Shown: positions 25,701 through 34,362, counted from the first letter of the stretch. The stretch: DNA of 64,000 nucleotides from Gnetum montanum (GCA_015680685.1 MNCI01023765.1:281264-345263); one strand, 5' to 3'. The notes: generated from the sequence alone by a model not told the origin. Numbers and translations are program-made.

Positions 25701-28624
25701 CCTGCATGGATGGACTCTTTGTTTCTGCACATCAACTCTTGTTCCTATGCACGGACTCTTGTTTCTGTGCATCATCTCTTGTTTCTATGTGCAGACTCTT
25801 GTTTCTATGCATGAGGAAAACCTATATATTATGTTAGAGTGACAAATATGATCACTTCAACTTGGCATGCCCGAGGCCAGTGCCAGATTTATAACCACCT
25901 CTAATCTGTTCAGGACACATGGAGGAGCCTTTTTTCACTTTTATTCTTTAGGTCACCAGCTTAGCTGGTCAAGCCAGCAGACTCCACTAACCTGAATTGT
26001 TATCAAGTATTTCTATATTTTGCCAGCCTCTCAAGGGTTACATGAGAATATTTTTAATGTCTATAGCCAAAAACTCAAACACACTGAGTTTGCCTATTCC
26101 ACCACTAACGATCAGCTAACTGAACAACTATCAAAAATTCCTATTCTTTTTCATCCCCTAAAAGAAGGTGTTGAGAATCGAGCAGTTAGGAACTCAAACA
26201 TTGGTAACTTGGCCAATCTAAGAGATCATGTGATCAATATGAATCAGCAACAGGAGACTACAAAGGCAAAAGACTATTACTGGTCCAAAAGCAAAACCAT
26301 AAGACAGTTTATGTATCAGTCTTTAGAATATTTACAGAGCTAATAGCAACAGAAAAGTTGTATAAGAAAGTCATCATTGAGTTTAAGGATAATATAAAGG
26401 GTCATCACTCGGACACTTGATATTTATCCTACCAAGAAGGGTCTCAAGAGAGCCAATAGATGAGCAAAAGCCTACTCTCTTTTTCAGTGGCTGCACCTAT
26501 GCTCAAACCCAAGCTTTACGACTTGAGAAAGAAGCACCTTACTATCATTCAAAATTTTAAAGGATAATATCTCAGACGATAAATTTCAGTTTCAGAGTAA
26601 AACTGGAGTGAGGAAAGTCTGTCTTTTATTTGCAACTCTTTTCAGTCTCTTTATTCATGGATTGCAGGACTGGTTGTGAAAAGCTGATCAGAAACATGTT
26701 ATTAAAATAGGATCTCAAAAAATAAATCTACTTTTGTATGCAGATTATGCTGCATTTATCCTACCAAGAAGGGTCTCAAGAGAGCCAATAGATGAGCAAA
26801 AGCCTAATCTCTTTTTCAGTGGCTGCACGTATGCTCAAACCCAAGCTTTACGACTTGAGAAAGAAGCACCTTACTATCATTCAAAATTTTAAAGGATAAT
26901 ATCTCAGACGATAAATTTCAGTTTCAGAGTAAAACTGGAGTGAGGAAAGTCTGTCTTTTATTTGCAACTCTTTTCAGTCTCTTTATTCATGGATTGCAGG
27001 ACTGGTTGTGAAAAGCTGATCAGAAACATGTTATTAAAATAGGATCTCAAAAAAATAAATCTACTTTTGTATGCAGATTATGCTGCATTAATGCGTTAAT
27101 TTCTATATGAGTCAAGTATGCAAAATATGCTGAAAATTTTAAAAAATTTTGTCTTTCATCTTGTCTAAAAGTTAAAGTTGAGAAAACCAAAGTGATGATA
27201 TGCAATACATAATAAACGTAAGTTACAACTTTAGTTTTGGATCCACTAATATTCAGATTATGAACTCCTTTAGATACTTCAGTCTCTACTGTGTAAATAA
27301 CTACATATAGGATAAATGTGTTAAGGAAAGAATAGTAGAATGAATCAAAGTTCTACATACACTTAAAAAACAAGTGCGATAGATTAGGAATATGAGCTTG
27401 GAAACTCATAAAACAAATCTTCTAAACTGTCATCTATCCTGCTATGCTGTATAAGTATGTAGTGTGGAGCCAAGTCTCAGGCTATTAAAAAGGGGCAAAA
27501 CATATTTATATTAGATAAATTGATAGTAAAGGCTCACAAACACTTTATTCCATGTTATTTTTGAAGTATGACCTATTTCCTTATAACTTGAAGATCTATG
27601 TCAAAATATTGCTTATACTTAAAACCTCACAAATTCTGCGCAGCCAAAATTTTCTAAAGTAATCTTGGAAAGTAAAACAGAACAAGACTTGGAATATCAA
27701 AGGAGATGCAAAGTAGTCCTAATCACAGCTAGGAAGTTGGTTAAACCATATGAAATGGCATGGTTATTCATTATATTCACCATTCCATTCCAGTATCTTA
27801 CAGTTAATATAAAAATACACAATTACTGACAAAATTTTGTATGATTTATTTTTTTGCATCTAATGCTAGTTGTTTTCAAGACAAAAATGCATTAATTCTG
27901 GTATATAAACGCAATAAAATCTCCAGCTTCCAGTATACACGAATGAAAAGAGCAAGTGCTCAATGCTTAAAAAATTTGTTAACGATAAAAAAAATTTACG
28001 CCTGAAATCTTTTAAACCTTTAAAATTGCATCAGCGTGGTCTTTCCGATTACCTTCCTCAACCTGGGAATGAACATATGCAAGCCGGACTTATCAGATGC
28101 AATAGTTAATTTCTCACGTGCAAAGTCAAGCTTTGCCGACGTCGTATCCGGGTCCGGGTTCTTGGTATCCGTTTCTGCTGCATCTTCGGCCCACTCACGA
28201 GACAAACGTGAAATGTAATGCTCTTTCGCCTTCTCCAACCTCAAGCGGCCTCCTTTCCACCGGCAGCCGTTGTACTGCATAATCAAACACACGACACGCT
28301 GAATCCAAAATTTTGCACGACAAAGGCTAATCTTAAGGTTTCTCTAATCTTCAAAAGTTCATGGTGGAAGTAAACATAACCTATAACGCTACGAGGAAAT
28401 AGAATGGCTACCAAGCTTAAAATTTGAGTGAGGGATTTGCCAGAGAGTGACCGCAGGTTAAAGTAACCAAAATTTCGGCCATTGGATCGGACAAGCTCGA
28501 CACCATCTATGCGACCGAACCGAGAGAACGTGTTTTCGATATCTTGCGCACTGACAGCCTCCCCCACGCCAGCAATAAAGATTCTATGTTCAAGGGCATT
28601 GTGCTCGTCTGCCATGTCAACCAT
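3506..28624 (-). CDS. ROS3: REPRESSOR OF SILENCING 3-like RRM protein (four exons)
   Basis: The joined exons (28624-28412, 28274-28053, 7844-7383, 4708-3506) give about 699 residues; from memory, Arabidopsis ROS3 is about 750. All junctions are GT-AG and phase 0. An N-terminal RRM has RNP2 IFIAGV (residues 15-20) and RNP1 NGRNFGYF (48-55). It is followed by the family hallmarks [20 protein letters not shown] (72-91), RLRKVKL across the exon 2/3 junction, and [13 protein letters not shown] in exon 3. The long polar C-terminal half has two QKxxWKNxV repeats (about 387 and 547) and a conserved-looking tail with FMRS and EWW. In Arabidopsis, ROS3 binds RNA in the nucleus and acts with the ROS1 DNA glycosylase in active demethylation. 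That role is inferred here from homology. No internal stop or frameshift is seen, so the gene is probably functional. A NOL8-like nucleolar role is the main alternative, since the two families share the layout. Confidence 0.85.
4934..5010 (-). repeat. tRNA-derived SINE head, copy 2
   Basis: Read on the minus strand it gives GGTATTAGCTTAGTGGTAAG, then a B box GGTTCAATCC that is closer to the tRNA consensus than copy 1. It lies inside ROS3-like intron 3. Confidence 0.65.
5111..5264 (+). repeat. Interspersed repeat shared with 17,023-17,177
   Basis: About 155 bases align to 17,023-17,177 in the same orientation (TAGAATGCTC at the start, GTCCAACCA at the end) with many substitutions. The second copy abuts the truncated 5' LTR of the copia element. 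The class is unknown. Confidence 0.6.
6010..6075 (+). repeat. Second tRNA-like SINE relic
   Basis: TTGCTCATGTAGTTAGAGC resembles a tRNA 5' half with A box (TAGCTCAGTTGGTTAGAGC type), and ATATTCAATTCC about 30 bases on resembles a B box. It differs from the SINE family at 2,319. No second copy was found in the window. Confidence 0.4.
7383..7844 (-). CDS. ROS3: ROS3-like exon 3
   Basis: This 154-codon exon opens after acceptor ACTAAAG with GTA AAA CTG and ends at CTG|GTACGT (7,383/7,382), phase 0. It encodes the [13 protein letters not shown] block, a cysteine-containing CNCEEH motif, a conserved-looking [16 protein letters not shown] helix and a polar tail. The exon lies about 20 kb from exon 2. 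The exact frame fit across the junction ties the two halves of the gene together. Confidence 0.85.
8115..8195 (-). repeat. tRNA-derived SINE head, copy 3
   Basis: The minus strand reads AAGGTGTTAGCTTAGTGGTAAGG, then GGTTCAATTCTAGTGGGCAA. This is the same layout as the copies at 2,319, 4,934 and 29,098. It lies inside ROS3-like intron 2. Confidence 0.65.
9571..10744 (+). repeat. Tandem direct duplication, 593-base period
   Basis: Bases 9,571-10,150 and 10,164-10,744 align along their whole length at an offset of about 593 (TGAACTCCAATGTCATG at both starts). By eye the copies differ by roughly a tenth, with small indels. No coding domain is recognised. A short poly-A/C stretch lies in the middle of each unit. 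Confidence 0.8.
11375..11760 (-). pseudogene. RTE-type LINE, 3' end fragment
   Basis: The minus-strand reading frame (11,394-11,609) has [14 protein letters not shown] and [10 protein letters not shown]. These match the C-terminal segment of plant RTE-clade LINE ORFs (consensus type RLRWFGHVQRR). A second, more decayed copy of the same region lies at 22,190-22,515. The RT domain itself is absent here. Confidence 0.65.
12950..14660 (+). pseudogene. RTE-type LINE reverse transcriptase, broken
   Basis: A decayed plus-strand copy. In order it shows an N-terminal RT lead ([31 protein letters not shown], about 13,120-13,260), [14 protein letters not shown] (about 13,590), the catalytic block [11 protein letters not shown] (about 13,685), a gap-rich [13 protein letters not shown] (about 13,815) and LFANDIVLV in place of the YADDIVLV active site (about 13,910). 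The frame changes several times and carries stops. Near 14,386 a 46-base duplication surrounds an N. The element lies antisense to the host gene. Confidence 0.75.
14386..14479 (+). repeat. 46-base duplication around an N (assembly scar)
   Basis: The block GAGGAAGACTTGGAGTGGCT and its continuation up to CTACAAGAAT occurs immediately before the N at 14,432 and again at 14,434-14,479, without mismatch. It looks like an unmerged overlap between contig ends and not like biology. Confidence 0.75.
15592..15724 (+). repeat. 62-base tandem repeat, 2.1 copies
   Basis: GTCAAAATGTAA(A/T)TGATAGC and the following bases repeat at 15,592, 15,654 and partly 15,716 with a 62-base period and almost no divergence. 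The low divergence suggests a recent slippage or duplication in otherwise old intron DNA. Confidence 0.85.
16200..16990 (+). pseudogene. LINE reverse transcriptase fragment (second family)
   Basis: The reading frames at 16,206-16,598 and 16,638-16,883 carry [35 protein letters not shown] and [21 protein letters not shown]. These are non-LTR RT blocks ahead of the active site. The YADD position is decayed ([11 protein letters not shown]). Wording of the motifs differs from the RTE copy, so this is a separate LINE lineage. It appears to be the same lineage as the piece at 26,580. Confidence 0.65.
17023..17177 (+). repeat. Interspersed repeat shared with 5,111-5,264
   Basis: This is the second copy of the repeat described at 5,111. 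Its right end lies within a few bases of the first sequence that matches the copia LTR, so it marks the truncation point of the copia 5' LTR. Confidence 0.6.
17450..18130 (+). pseudogene. copia gag remnant
   Basis: Frames at 17,555-17,740 and 17,798-18,136 contain [11 protein letters not shown] and an [17 protein letters not shown]-like segment, typical of copia gag (UBN2-like) proteins, then a Ser/Lys-rich linker. The zinc knuckle and protease cannot be seen clearly. Confidence 0.55.
18350..19180 (+). pseudogene. copia GAG-pre-integrase and integrase, broken
   Basis: At 18,355-18,624 [19 protein letters not shown] is the GAG-pre-integrase HxxxxH region. Integrase follows with [39 protein letters not shown] (second catalytic Asp) and FTAPYSPQ. 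A stop directly follows the PQ, before the expected catalytic Glu region. The zinc-binding CxxC is altered. The frame is interrupted at least three times. Confidence 0.8.
19369..20040 (+). pseudogene. copia reverse transcriptase, broken
   Basis: The start of the RT domain is visible as [27 protein letters not shown] and YKAQLVL. The following [14 protein letters not shown] block carries a Lys where VDVKTAFLNG is usual. SLYGLKQAP (19,860) and LYVDNIIIT (20,010; YVDDI active site with D to N) follow. Stops are spread throughout. Confidence 0.8.
20506..20856 (+). repeat. copia 3' LTR
   Basis: It begins TGTTAAGAAATAG after the purine tract and ends TTTCACTTTTCCTAATA. The matching 5' end at 17,261 reads CCTAACA, so the terminal CA has mutated to TA here. 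Length is about 351 bases. Confidence 0.75.
21340..21730 (+). pseudogene. LINE ORF1-type zinc-knuckle fragment
   Basis: The frame at 21,529-21,729 ends in [14 protein letters not shown], a CX2CX4HX4C zinc knuckle. The residues before it ([20 protein letters not shown]) resemble the segment ahead of the knuckle in plant L1-type ORF1 proteins (DUF4283/zf-CCHC_4). Upstream frames are too decayed to define a start, and no matching RT follows. Confidence 0.55.
22044..22066 (+). repeat. (ATC)n microsatellite
   Basis: A run of seven or so ATC/TCA triplets. It lies next to the left edge of the second RTE 3' fragment. Confidence 0.8.
22190..22515 (-). pseudogene. RTE-type LINE, 3' end fragment (second copy)
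   Basis: It aligns with 11,390-11,710 (AACTTTAATAAAGT, GCACATGACCAAAC, CCAACATTCTGCA-type blocks in order). It is more diverged and has no open frame. Confidence 0.6.
23700..24340 (+). pseudogene. Second copia gag-protease fragment
   Basis: Plus-strand residues run from [16 protein letters not shown], the end of a UBN2-type gag, through a decayed knuckle (CLFCHxPRHT) to [19 protein letters not shown] at about 24,235. The last segment matches the copia protease block WxxDSGCSxHMT with Ser to Leu at the catalytic D-S-G. No LTR or pol was found next to it, so it is an orphan piece. Confidence 0.6.
25713..25815 (+). repeat. About 25-base tandem repeat
   Basis: Four imperfect copies of GGACTCTTGTTTCTRTGCAT-type units in a row. 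Period is about 25 bases with variation between copies. No coding role is evident. Confidence 0.7.
26425..27087 (+). repeat. 332-base tandem duplication within a LINE
   Basis: Bases 26,425-26,754 and 26,757-27,087 match almost perfectly at offset 332 (ACCAAGAAGG at 26,431 and 26,763). Each unit holds one copy of the RT segment [14 protein letters not shown] ... [10 protein letters not shown]. The first copy breaks off right after the YAD motif and re-enters the unit. Confidence 0.85.
26580..27770 (+). pseudogene. LINE reverse transcriptase fragment with duplicated active-site block
   Basis: In order it shows the [10 protein letters not shown] helix, [15 protein letters not shown] (YADD active site changed to YADY), [11 protein letters not shown] and [11 protein letters not shown]-type residues. 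A C-terminal part follows with [21 protein letters not shown]. It resembles the fragment at 16,200 in wording. Stops and frame changes are frequent. Confidence 0.65.
28053..28274 (-). CDS. ROS3: ROS3-like exon 2 (end of RRM and basic helix)
   Basis: This 74-codon exon begins after the acceptor TTATGCAG with TAC AAC GGC and ends at AAG|GTAATC (28,053/28,052), phase 0. It encodes the [15 protein letters not shown] block that is typical of ROS3/NOL8-type proteins, then an acidic linker and the PRLRK residues that continue in exon 3. Intron 1 between exons 1 and 2 is only 137 bases. Confidence 0.88.
28412..28624 (-). CDS. ROS3: ROS3-like exon 1 (RRM, first part)
   Basis: This 71-codon exon starts at the ATG at 28,624. 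A second ATG three codons later (28,615) is equally possible. It carries RNP2 and RNP1 of the RRM. The donor is TTG|GTAGCC at 28,412/28,411, phase 0. Reading past the donor gives residues that do not fit the RRM, which supports splicing here. Confidence 0.85.
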
Positions 28625-29442
28625 CTGCGGCAGCCCGTGCAGAGACTAGTTGAACTTGGTTTTATTCGTAGGCACGGCAAGCTGGTCGTAACAGAGCGCT
28701 TTTTGATTTGGATGGCTCTTGCCAATCGTGTTAACAACTCCTAAAATTAAGATTTAGCGATAGCATTTAACAGTAGGTTATTGATTTAAAAAGCTAACGG
28801 TAAGGTAAGTTCGTTTTTTAGTGGGCGCTAGTGAGTTACATCGTTCTAATTTTTGGAGTGTACTTATGTTATAATTCTTTTAGGCTTACAAAGTTATGGA
28901 TTTCATTTTAGCCGGTAGCACTAAGTTATAAATTTTTACTCATGTTCCATGCAAGTTTAAGGTGTTATAAATTTCTACTTAAGTTTTATGAAAGTTTTGG
29001 GTGTTGGAACCCCAAAATAATCATGAATGTTTCAGATGTTAGAACCCCAAAATAATTATAGTAAAGGTACACCCCAAGATATATAGTCCAATTAAAACTT
29101 TATAACTCAACATTACCCACCAAAATCAAACTCTTGACTTGGAATTTTCAAATTAAGAGCCTTACCATTAGGCTAACACCTTATTGTTAATTTCAGTGAT
29201 CCATATAGTTAATTTTTGTTTCAAGAAAAATTTTCATCAATAAAAATAAAAAAATATTTGAAGTTTTTATAAGTTTTCATTTAGAGCATTGGTTGTTGAT
29301 CAAGGGGTCAACTAAATTAGTCTTGTACTCACACATTAGTTGTTGGTCAAGCAATTACCTTACATAACCTTGTATTCAGTTTCAAAGTATGTTGCTCACA
29401 GCCTTTGCATATGTTAACCTGGTAATGCGATCTGGTTATAAG
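28625..29442 (-). promoter_or_regulatory. 5' flank of the ROS3-like gene
   Basis: This 0.8-kb stretch lies between the ROS3-like ATG and the 3' LTR of gypsy element A. It should hold the promoter and 5' UTR. I could not pick out a convincing TATA box. It contains a SINE head at 29,098 and a piece of the same SINE body near 28,885-28,930. The LTR upstream is in the same transcriptional orientation as the gene. Confidence 0.4.
29098..29182 (-). repeat. tRNA-derived SINE head, copy 4
   Basis: The minus strand reads AAGGTGTTAGCCTAATGGTAAGG, then GTTTGATTTTGGTGGGTAAT. The B box is worn. It sits in the upstream flank of the ROS3-like gene. Confidence 0.65.
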
Positions 29443-30276
29443 TGATGAGCAGCAACCAGTCACTACGCCCAACCATACAAATCACTAGTGTTCACTAAGC
29501 AATCCAATCAAATTTTGTAGACTTTAGTTCTCTAAGTACACTAGGTCTAGGTAGTAAATCTAATGGACGTGATCATTATCTTCTCAATTTCACTTATGAA
29601 GTGTAATGGTATGGTTAAGTGTAATCGAGGCATGTGATTTTTATCATTTTATATTTTTCATTTAATTCACCTACGTGCCAAAATAAAGTAATTAAATGTT
29701 AAATTAATCTAACTAATGTGTAACTAGTTCTAACATAAGCATCCATTCCCATCTATCGTACACATCTTAAACATGTTGTAACACTATTAGGTTACCAAGT
29801 GTTAAGTGCTACTAGGATTACCAAGTATTAAGCGTATGGTTGAGATGGTCGTACTTATGTGTATTAATTATACAAATTAAATTAATTAATTAATTACATT
29901 AAAGTAAATTGCATGAATAATAAATGCATAAAGTAAACATTAAGCTAAGTCCAAGTGTTACATGGTTTATGAAGAAAGCTCGTCTTTATTGCTGATCACA
30001 TTGAGGTGCTTAGGTACATTAGTGCTTGAATAAAGATCCGTACACTTCTCACTCCTACTACAGGCACTTAAAATATTCTAACTCTGGGAAGACAAAAATG
30101 CAAAAGCTCGACTTGCAACTAATGAATGGATGCCATAAATGTGGCTAGTGAGCACATGTTTATAGGCAAGACAAGACACTGCATCGACGTGTACATAACA
30201 ACATAGCAAACCATGTCTTTGATGCAATCGTGTCGATGGGATTGTGTCAATGCACGTGAACGACAATGACTCAACA
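29443..30276 (-). repeat. 3' LTR of gypsy element A
   Basis: Read on the minus strand it starts TGTTGAGTCATTG after a PPT-like CATGGGAGTA and ends GCTGCTCATCA. These are the same termini as in element N (TGATGAAG ... CCGCTCATCA). A TATA-like TATAAA is at 30,159-30,164. Length is about 834 bases. The other LTR of this element is not present, so age and target duplication cannot be read. Confidence 0.75.
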
Positions 30277-31602
30277 TACTCCCATGATTGAATGAAAACT
30301 TATCCTTGAGTGAACCAAAAGAACAACAAGTTCTTTATAAAATTTTAGGAATGTATGGGATTATTGACTAACTACTAACAAAAAAAAACACTAAGTACCC
30401 AAGTGTACGGATTTACAATCTTTACAAAATTTGGTGTTCATAACAACAAAATTAAACACCATGACAAAAAATGACAGCACAACTCCTCTAGTGACTTAAA
30501 GATGAAGAAGAAAATCAAACTATTTGAGGCAGTGGAGGTTCTTGAGGTGCCAAAGCACCTTCTCCTACCTCTGGTGCATGCGGTTGTTGTGGTTGAGGCT
30601 ATGGTTGTGGCTGTTTAGCTACAGTGGCGACTATCGATGGAAGACAGAAAGCATCCAATAATGCTTTCATATTCTTCTCTTTACTCTGGGGATTGCACAC
30701 AATCCACATGGCATCACCAATGTGGTTTAGTATGGAAATATCCCACGAACAAGGCATTATAGGAAATAACTTCTTCACATTGACAAATCAGGCTACGAAT
30801 TGCTTTCATTCAACATCAAATGCCTTAACAGCATTCTACAACTCCTCATAGTCATTCATTTGTTGGGCTAGGTTCTTAGTTGTGGATTGGTGATCGCATA
30901 TTTATAGGCAAGACAAAACACTACGTCAACGCGTACATGTTAACGTAGTAAACCATGTCTTTGATGTAATTGCATTGATGGTATCACATTGACACAAGCA
31001 AGCAACGATGACTCAGCATACCCCCACAACAAAATAAAGACTTATCCTCTAGTGAACCAAAAGAGGAACAAGTTCTTTACAAAATTTTGGGAAGGTAGGG
31101 GATTATTGACTAGCTATTGACATACAATTAACATAAATAAACACTAAGTACCCAAGTGTACGGATTTATAATCTTTACAAAATTTGGTGTTCATGACAAC
31201 AAAATTAAACACCATGACAAAAAATGACAACACAACTCATTTGGCAACTTGAAGACGAAGAAGAAAATCAAATAGTTCCAAGCTATGGAGGTTCTTAAGG
31301 TGCGGAAGCACCTTCTCCTACCTCTGTTCAGCTATAGCAATGATTACTAATGGAAGATAGAAAGCAACCAATAATGCTTTCATCTTCTTCTCCTTACTCC
31401 AGGGATTGTACATAGTCCACATGGCATCACCAATGTGGGTTAGTATGGGAATATGCCACAGATAGGGCATTATAGGGAACAACTCATTCACATTGATGAA
31501 CCAGGCTATGAATTGCTTTCATTCAACATTAAATGCCTTAATAGCATTCTACATCTCCTCATAGTCATTCATCTATTGAGCTAAGTTCTTAGCTATGGAC
31601 CT
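30150..31602 (-). repeat. 742-base tandem duplication across the ORF/LTR junction of element A
   Basis: Bases 30,150-30,890 and 30,892-31,602 align at offset about 742 (TTTATAGGCAAGACA at 30,159 and 30,901). Each unit contains, in minus order, the end of the extra ORF, the PPT and the U3 down to the TATA box. Element A therefore carries a second partial U3 inside its 3' region. The copies differ by about a tenth. Confidence 0.8.
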
Positions 31603-33820
31603 CTGATTAGTGAAGTGTTGCCTAAGAACATCGAGTTAAGCATTCATTATTTCAAGTTTCTACTTTATCTCCTTCTGTGCTTGAACTCAACCTCGTATAA
31701 TAGGTACAAGCTGACCACTTGCTTTTTTAAATCTAACCTCGACCTTCCAGCAGTTAGCATTGCCAAGTTTGCATAGTGGAGGTTGGTGAGCTTCATGTAT
31801 TTGGTCATTTCCTTGATCTACAACTCCTTGAGGCAGATTTCAACTTTTTCATACTCATTTAATCCATCAAAGATGGGCTGCCATACATCACCTCCTTGTT
31901 GGAGCTGTTGAAGGGTCTCATTTACCTTCACCTTCGCTAGTTGGATGTGGTTTTCATTAAACTCCTTCTACAAGCCAACCTAGTCCCTATGGTGATTCTT
32001 GAGCCTTTCGAATTTAAGGATCTCATTCTTCCAAGTGGTGATTTTAATTGTAGACCTATGGCAAAGGACACAAACCTTCTCCATTAATATATTACAGTTC
32101 TTTGCTACCAACCTCCTCAAGCCCATTGTCACCTTGGCAAGATGCTCCTGCTACTGTCTCATATATTCAACCATTTGCTCCTTTTGTCGCTCAACAGTAT
32201 GCAGCTGATGATTATCCTTGGTTAGATTTACATTCTCTCAACAAACCTTCAACAAGTCCTTGTGAATGTTGTAGATGATGGCATCAGCTAAGGACTAGTC
32301 AAAAATCACTGATCCCTTTGTGTACTCAGCCTCTTAAAGTTTAGATTGAAGTTGTTGAAAAGCTTCATCCCTAGTCATTGCTTAGTTGAGTACCATGGGA
32401 TCAACGAGGTAGGCTCTAAGTTCTGTAACCTTTGCAGCTAAGCACTAACTCTTAGTTCTGGTTGTTTTAAGTTGAGCCTCTACAATGATGCACTTGCCTC
32501 TTGCCTCCAATAGCACTAACTAGGTAGCAATGATGTCATTTGAAAGGTCAAAGACCTCCAGAATCAATTTTTGGATTTCCACTAGTCATTCTAGTAACTC
32601 CTTGTGCTAGGCTACACTGAATCTCCCACTAACCATTTCTATAGATGTCTACACATCTTTGAGCATAGCATTATCTAGCATAGATGCCACATGAATATTT
32701 AGGACTTCACCCACTTGATCTACCACCACCTCAATCATTGTTTCTTACCCTTGGTGCTGCATCACCAAGACAGTTGTCCCATTGCCCTTCTCTAAGCACA
32801 TTGAGAAGGTAGTGACATTTCCAAAGATTTCTAGAAACTACTGCTATCTTGGAATGAAAATTGTTACCTCTTGAGCACTAGGATTTGAGTGTGCGACCAC
32901 CTATATTTGTTGGACCAAGAAAGTTAATGTCTTGTCCTCCAACTAGCTTATTATACAATTTACCTTGTTTAAATGGCTCAAGGTTGGGTGGTAGACAAAC
33001 ATGTCATGACTTATACCAACTTGCTACTATTGTAAGAGTTGTTCTTAGAGCTTTTGCATGTGCTTCATAGCAACATGCGGCTTTAGTGTTATTTCATGAG
33101 TGGGTGGTGGTGTTGGCTGCTCCTCTTCCTTGGTTATAGCAAAGACCTTATCTTTTATCATTTCCATCCAAGAGGCTGTAGGAGCATATCTTAATCTGTC
33201 ATTAGGGTAGTCGGCTATCCCTTTCTTTTTGTGCAATTTTCTAATCAAGCATGGAAAGGGGAGTGCCTTCCTCCCATGTTCATTTTCTTTGAACTGCTTG
33301 TTTATCAACTATGGAAGGTTAATGAGGAATTTTCTTCTCAGAGTGGTGCATACACGAGTAGAGAAGGCTATCACCTTGTTAGGCCTCACTATTGAATTAA
33401 GGTGGTAGGCCGCTATCTTGAAATACATGTGTTCTACTGTGGTGAGTGCACCATACTCTTTGTGGTCCACTCCATAGCATCACACTTCTTTTTGACCTTT
33501 GGGTCTACTTATGTAGAGATCTTTGCTAGATTGGTTCTAGTTTCAGGTGAGCCAAGGGCTTACGAGATGACCTCCACTGAGTAGGACACACTAATGTCCT
33601 TGATCTTCATAGTGACATCTAGTTGCTTGTTATTCCAAAAGAGATATGTCTTTTCCATGTACCACTATCCATTGGAAGTGATGACTAGCCACATGGGAGA
33701 GCTTTGTAGCTGCGTTCTAATAAGGTAAAGTCTAGGAAAGTACCAAAGTTCAGCTCTTGGAGAACTAAATGTTAGATATTCCTAGAATGAATTTGCCTAA
33801 GGTAGGCATTTGTCAACATG
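31600..33820 (-). pseudogene. Extra ORF of gypsy element A (downstream of pol)
   Basis: Minus-strand frames are broken by many stops. The clearest segment (33,045-33,308) has FKENEHGRKALPFPCLIRKL, which matches FAENEHGRRALPFPCLIQKL in element N at about 48,815. Regions closer to the LTR parallel the coiled-coil part of the N copy. The ORF start is not here but in the segment at 33,822-34,361, which is in the opposite orientation. The function is unknown. Position between pol and LTR is where Tat/Athila-type elements carry additional or env-like ORFs. Confidence 0.6.
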
Positions 33821-33821
33821 N

Positions 33822-34361
33822 GCTATCATGATCACAACTTAGCCAAGTGTAACTAATCCGAAGAGATAAGGTACTCAAATGTTATAAAGTTACACACCAA
33901 ATGCTAATCCTTGATCATGTTGTGATTATAGATGGTACTAAGACCTAAGCATATGCAGGAAGGAAGATAATCTCAACCAAGGAACAAGCAACCTAGAACT
34001 AGAAGGAGCCAACAAGAACAACCCCAGGAGCAGGTAGTAGACACTCATGCTATGAGACCTCTTTGGAAGGAGCCCAAAGTTAAATCTATATATCAAATTC
34101 CCCAAGTTGAAACAGAGTAATCCCACTGAGATGAGGCACCAAGACCAAGGCCAAGCCTTGAGATCATGTTGACAAATGCCTACCTTAGGCAAATTCATTC
34201 TAGGAATATCTAACATTTAGTTCTCCAAGAGCTGAACTTTGGTACTTTCCTAGACTTTACCTTATTAGAACGCAGCTACAAAGCTCTCCCATGTGGCTAG
34301 TCATCACTTCCAATGGATAGTGGTACATGGAAAAGACATATCTCTTTTGGAATAACAAGCA
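33822..34361 (+). other. Probable misoriented assembly segment
   Basis: The segment is bounded by single N bases at 33,821 and 34,362. Its last 197 bases (34,165-34,361) are the exact reverse complement of 33,624-33,820. It also carries the start of the extra ORF (TTGTGATTATAG followed by ATGGTACTAAGACC) on the plus strand, whereas all of element A is on the minus strand. Flipping it puts the ORF start in order and turns the inverted repeat into a simple overlap. Confidence 0.8.
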
Positions 34362-34362
34362 N

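Larger units (their letters stand above)
7845..28052 (-). other. ROS3: ROS3-like intron 2 (20.2 kb)
   Basis: The intron runs from GTAATC at 28,052 to ACTAAAG ending at 7,845. Its length comes from accumulated mobile-element DNA in both orientations, itemised separately. Plain stretches where nothing is recognised are about 8,200-9,570, 10,800-11,370, 11,770-12,940, 14,700-15,590, 15,720-16,190, 22,520-23,690, 24,350-26,420 and 27,770-28,050. Confidence 0.8.

Noticed and set aside
26020-26343. 107-codon frame with [10 protein letters not shown] and [14 protein letters not shown], resembling the end of a copia RNase H followed by a PPT
   Set aside because: The resemblance is weak and there is no RT upstream or LTR downstream, so it was not listed as a feature.
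28507-28744. Open frames on both strands over ROS3-like exon 1
   Set aside because: They overlap the RRM frame and have no family features; the RRM frame explains the region.
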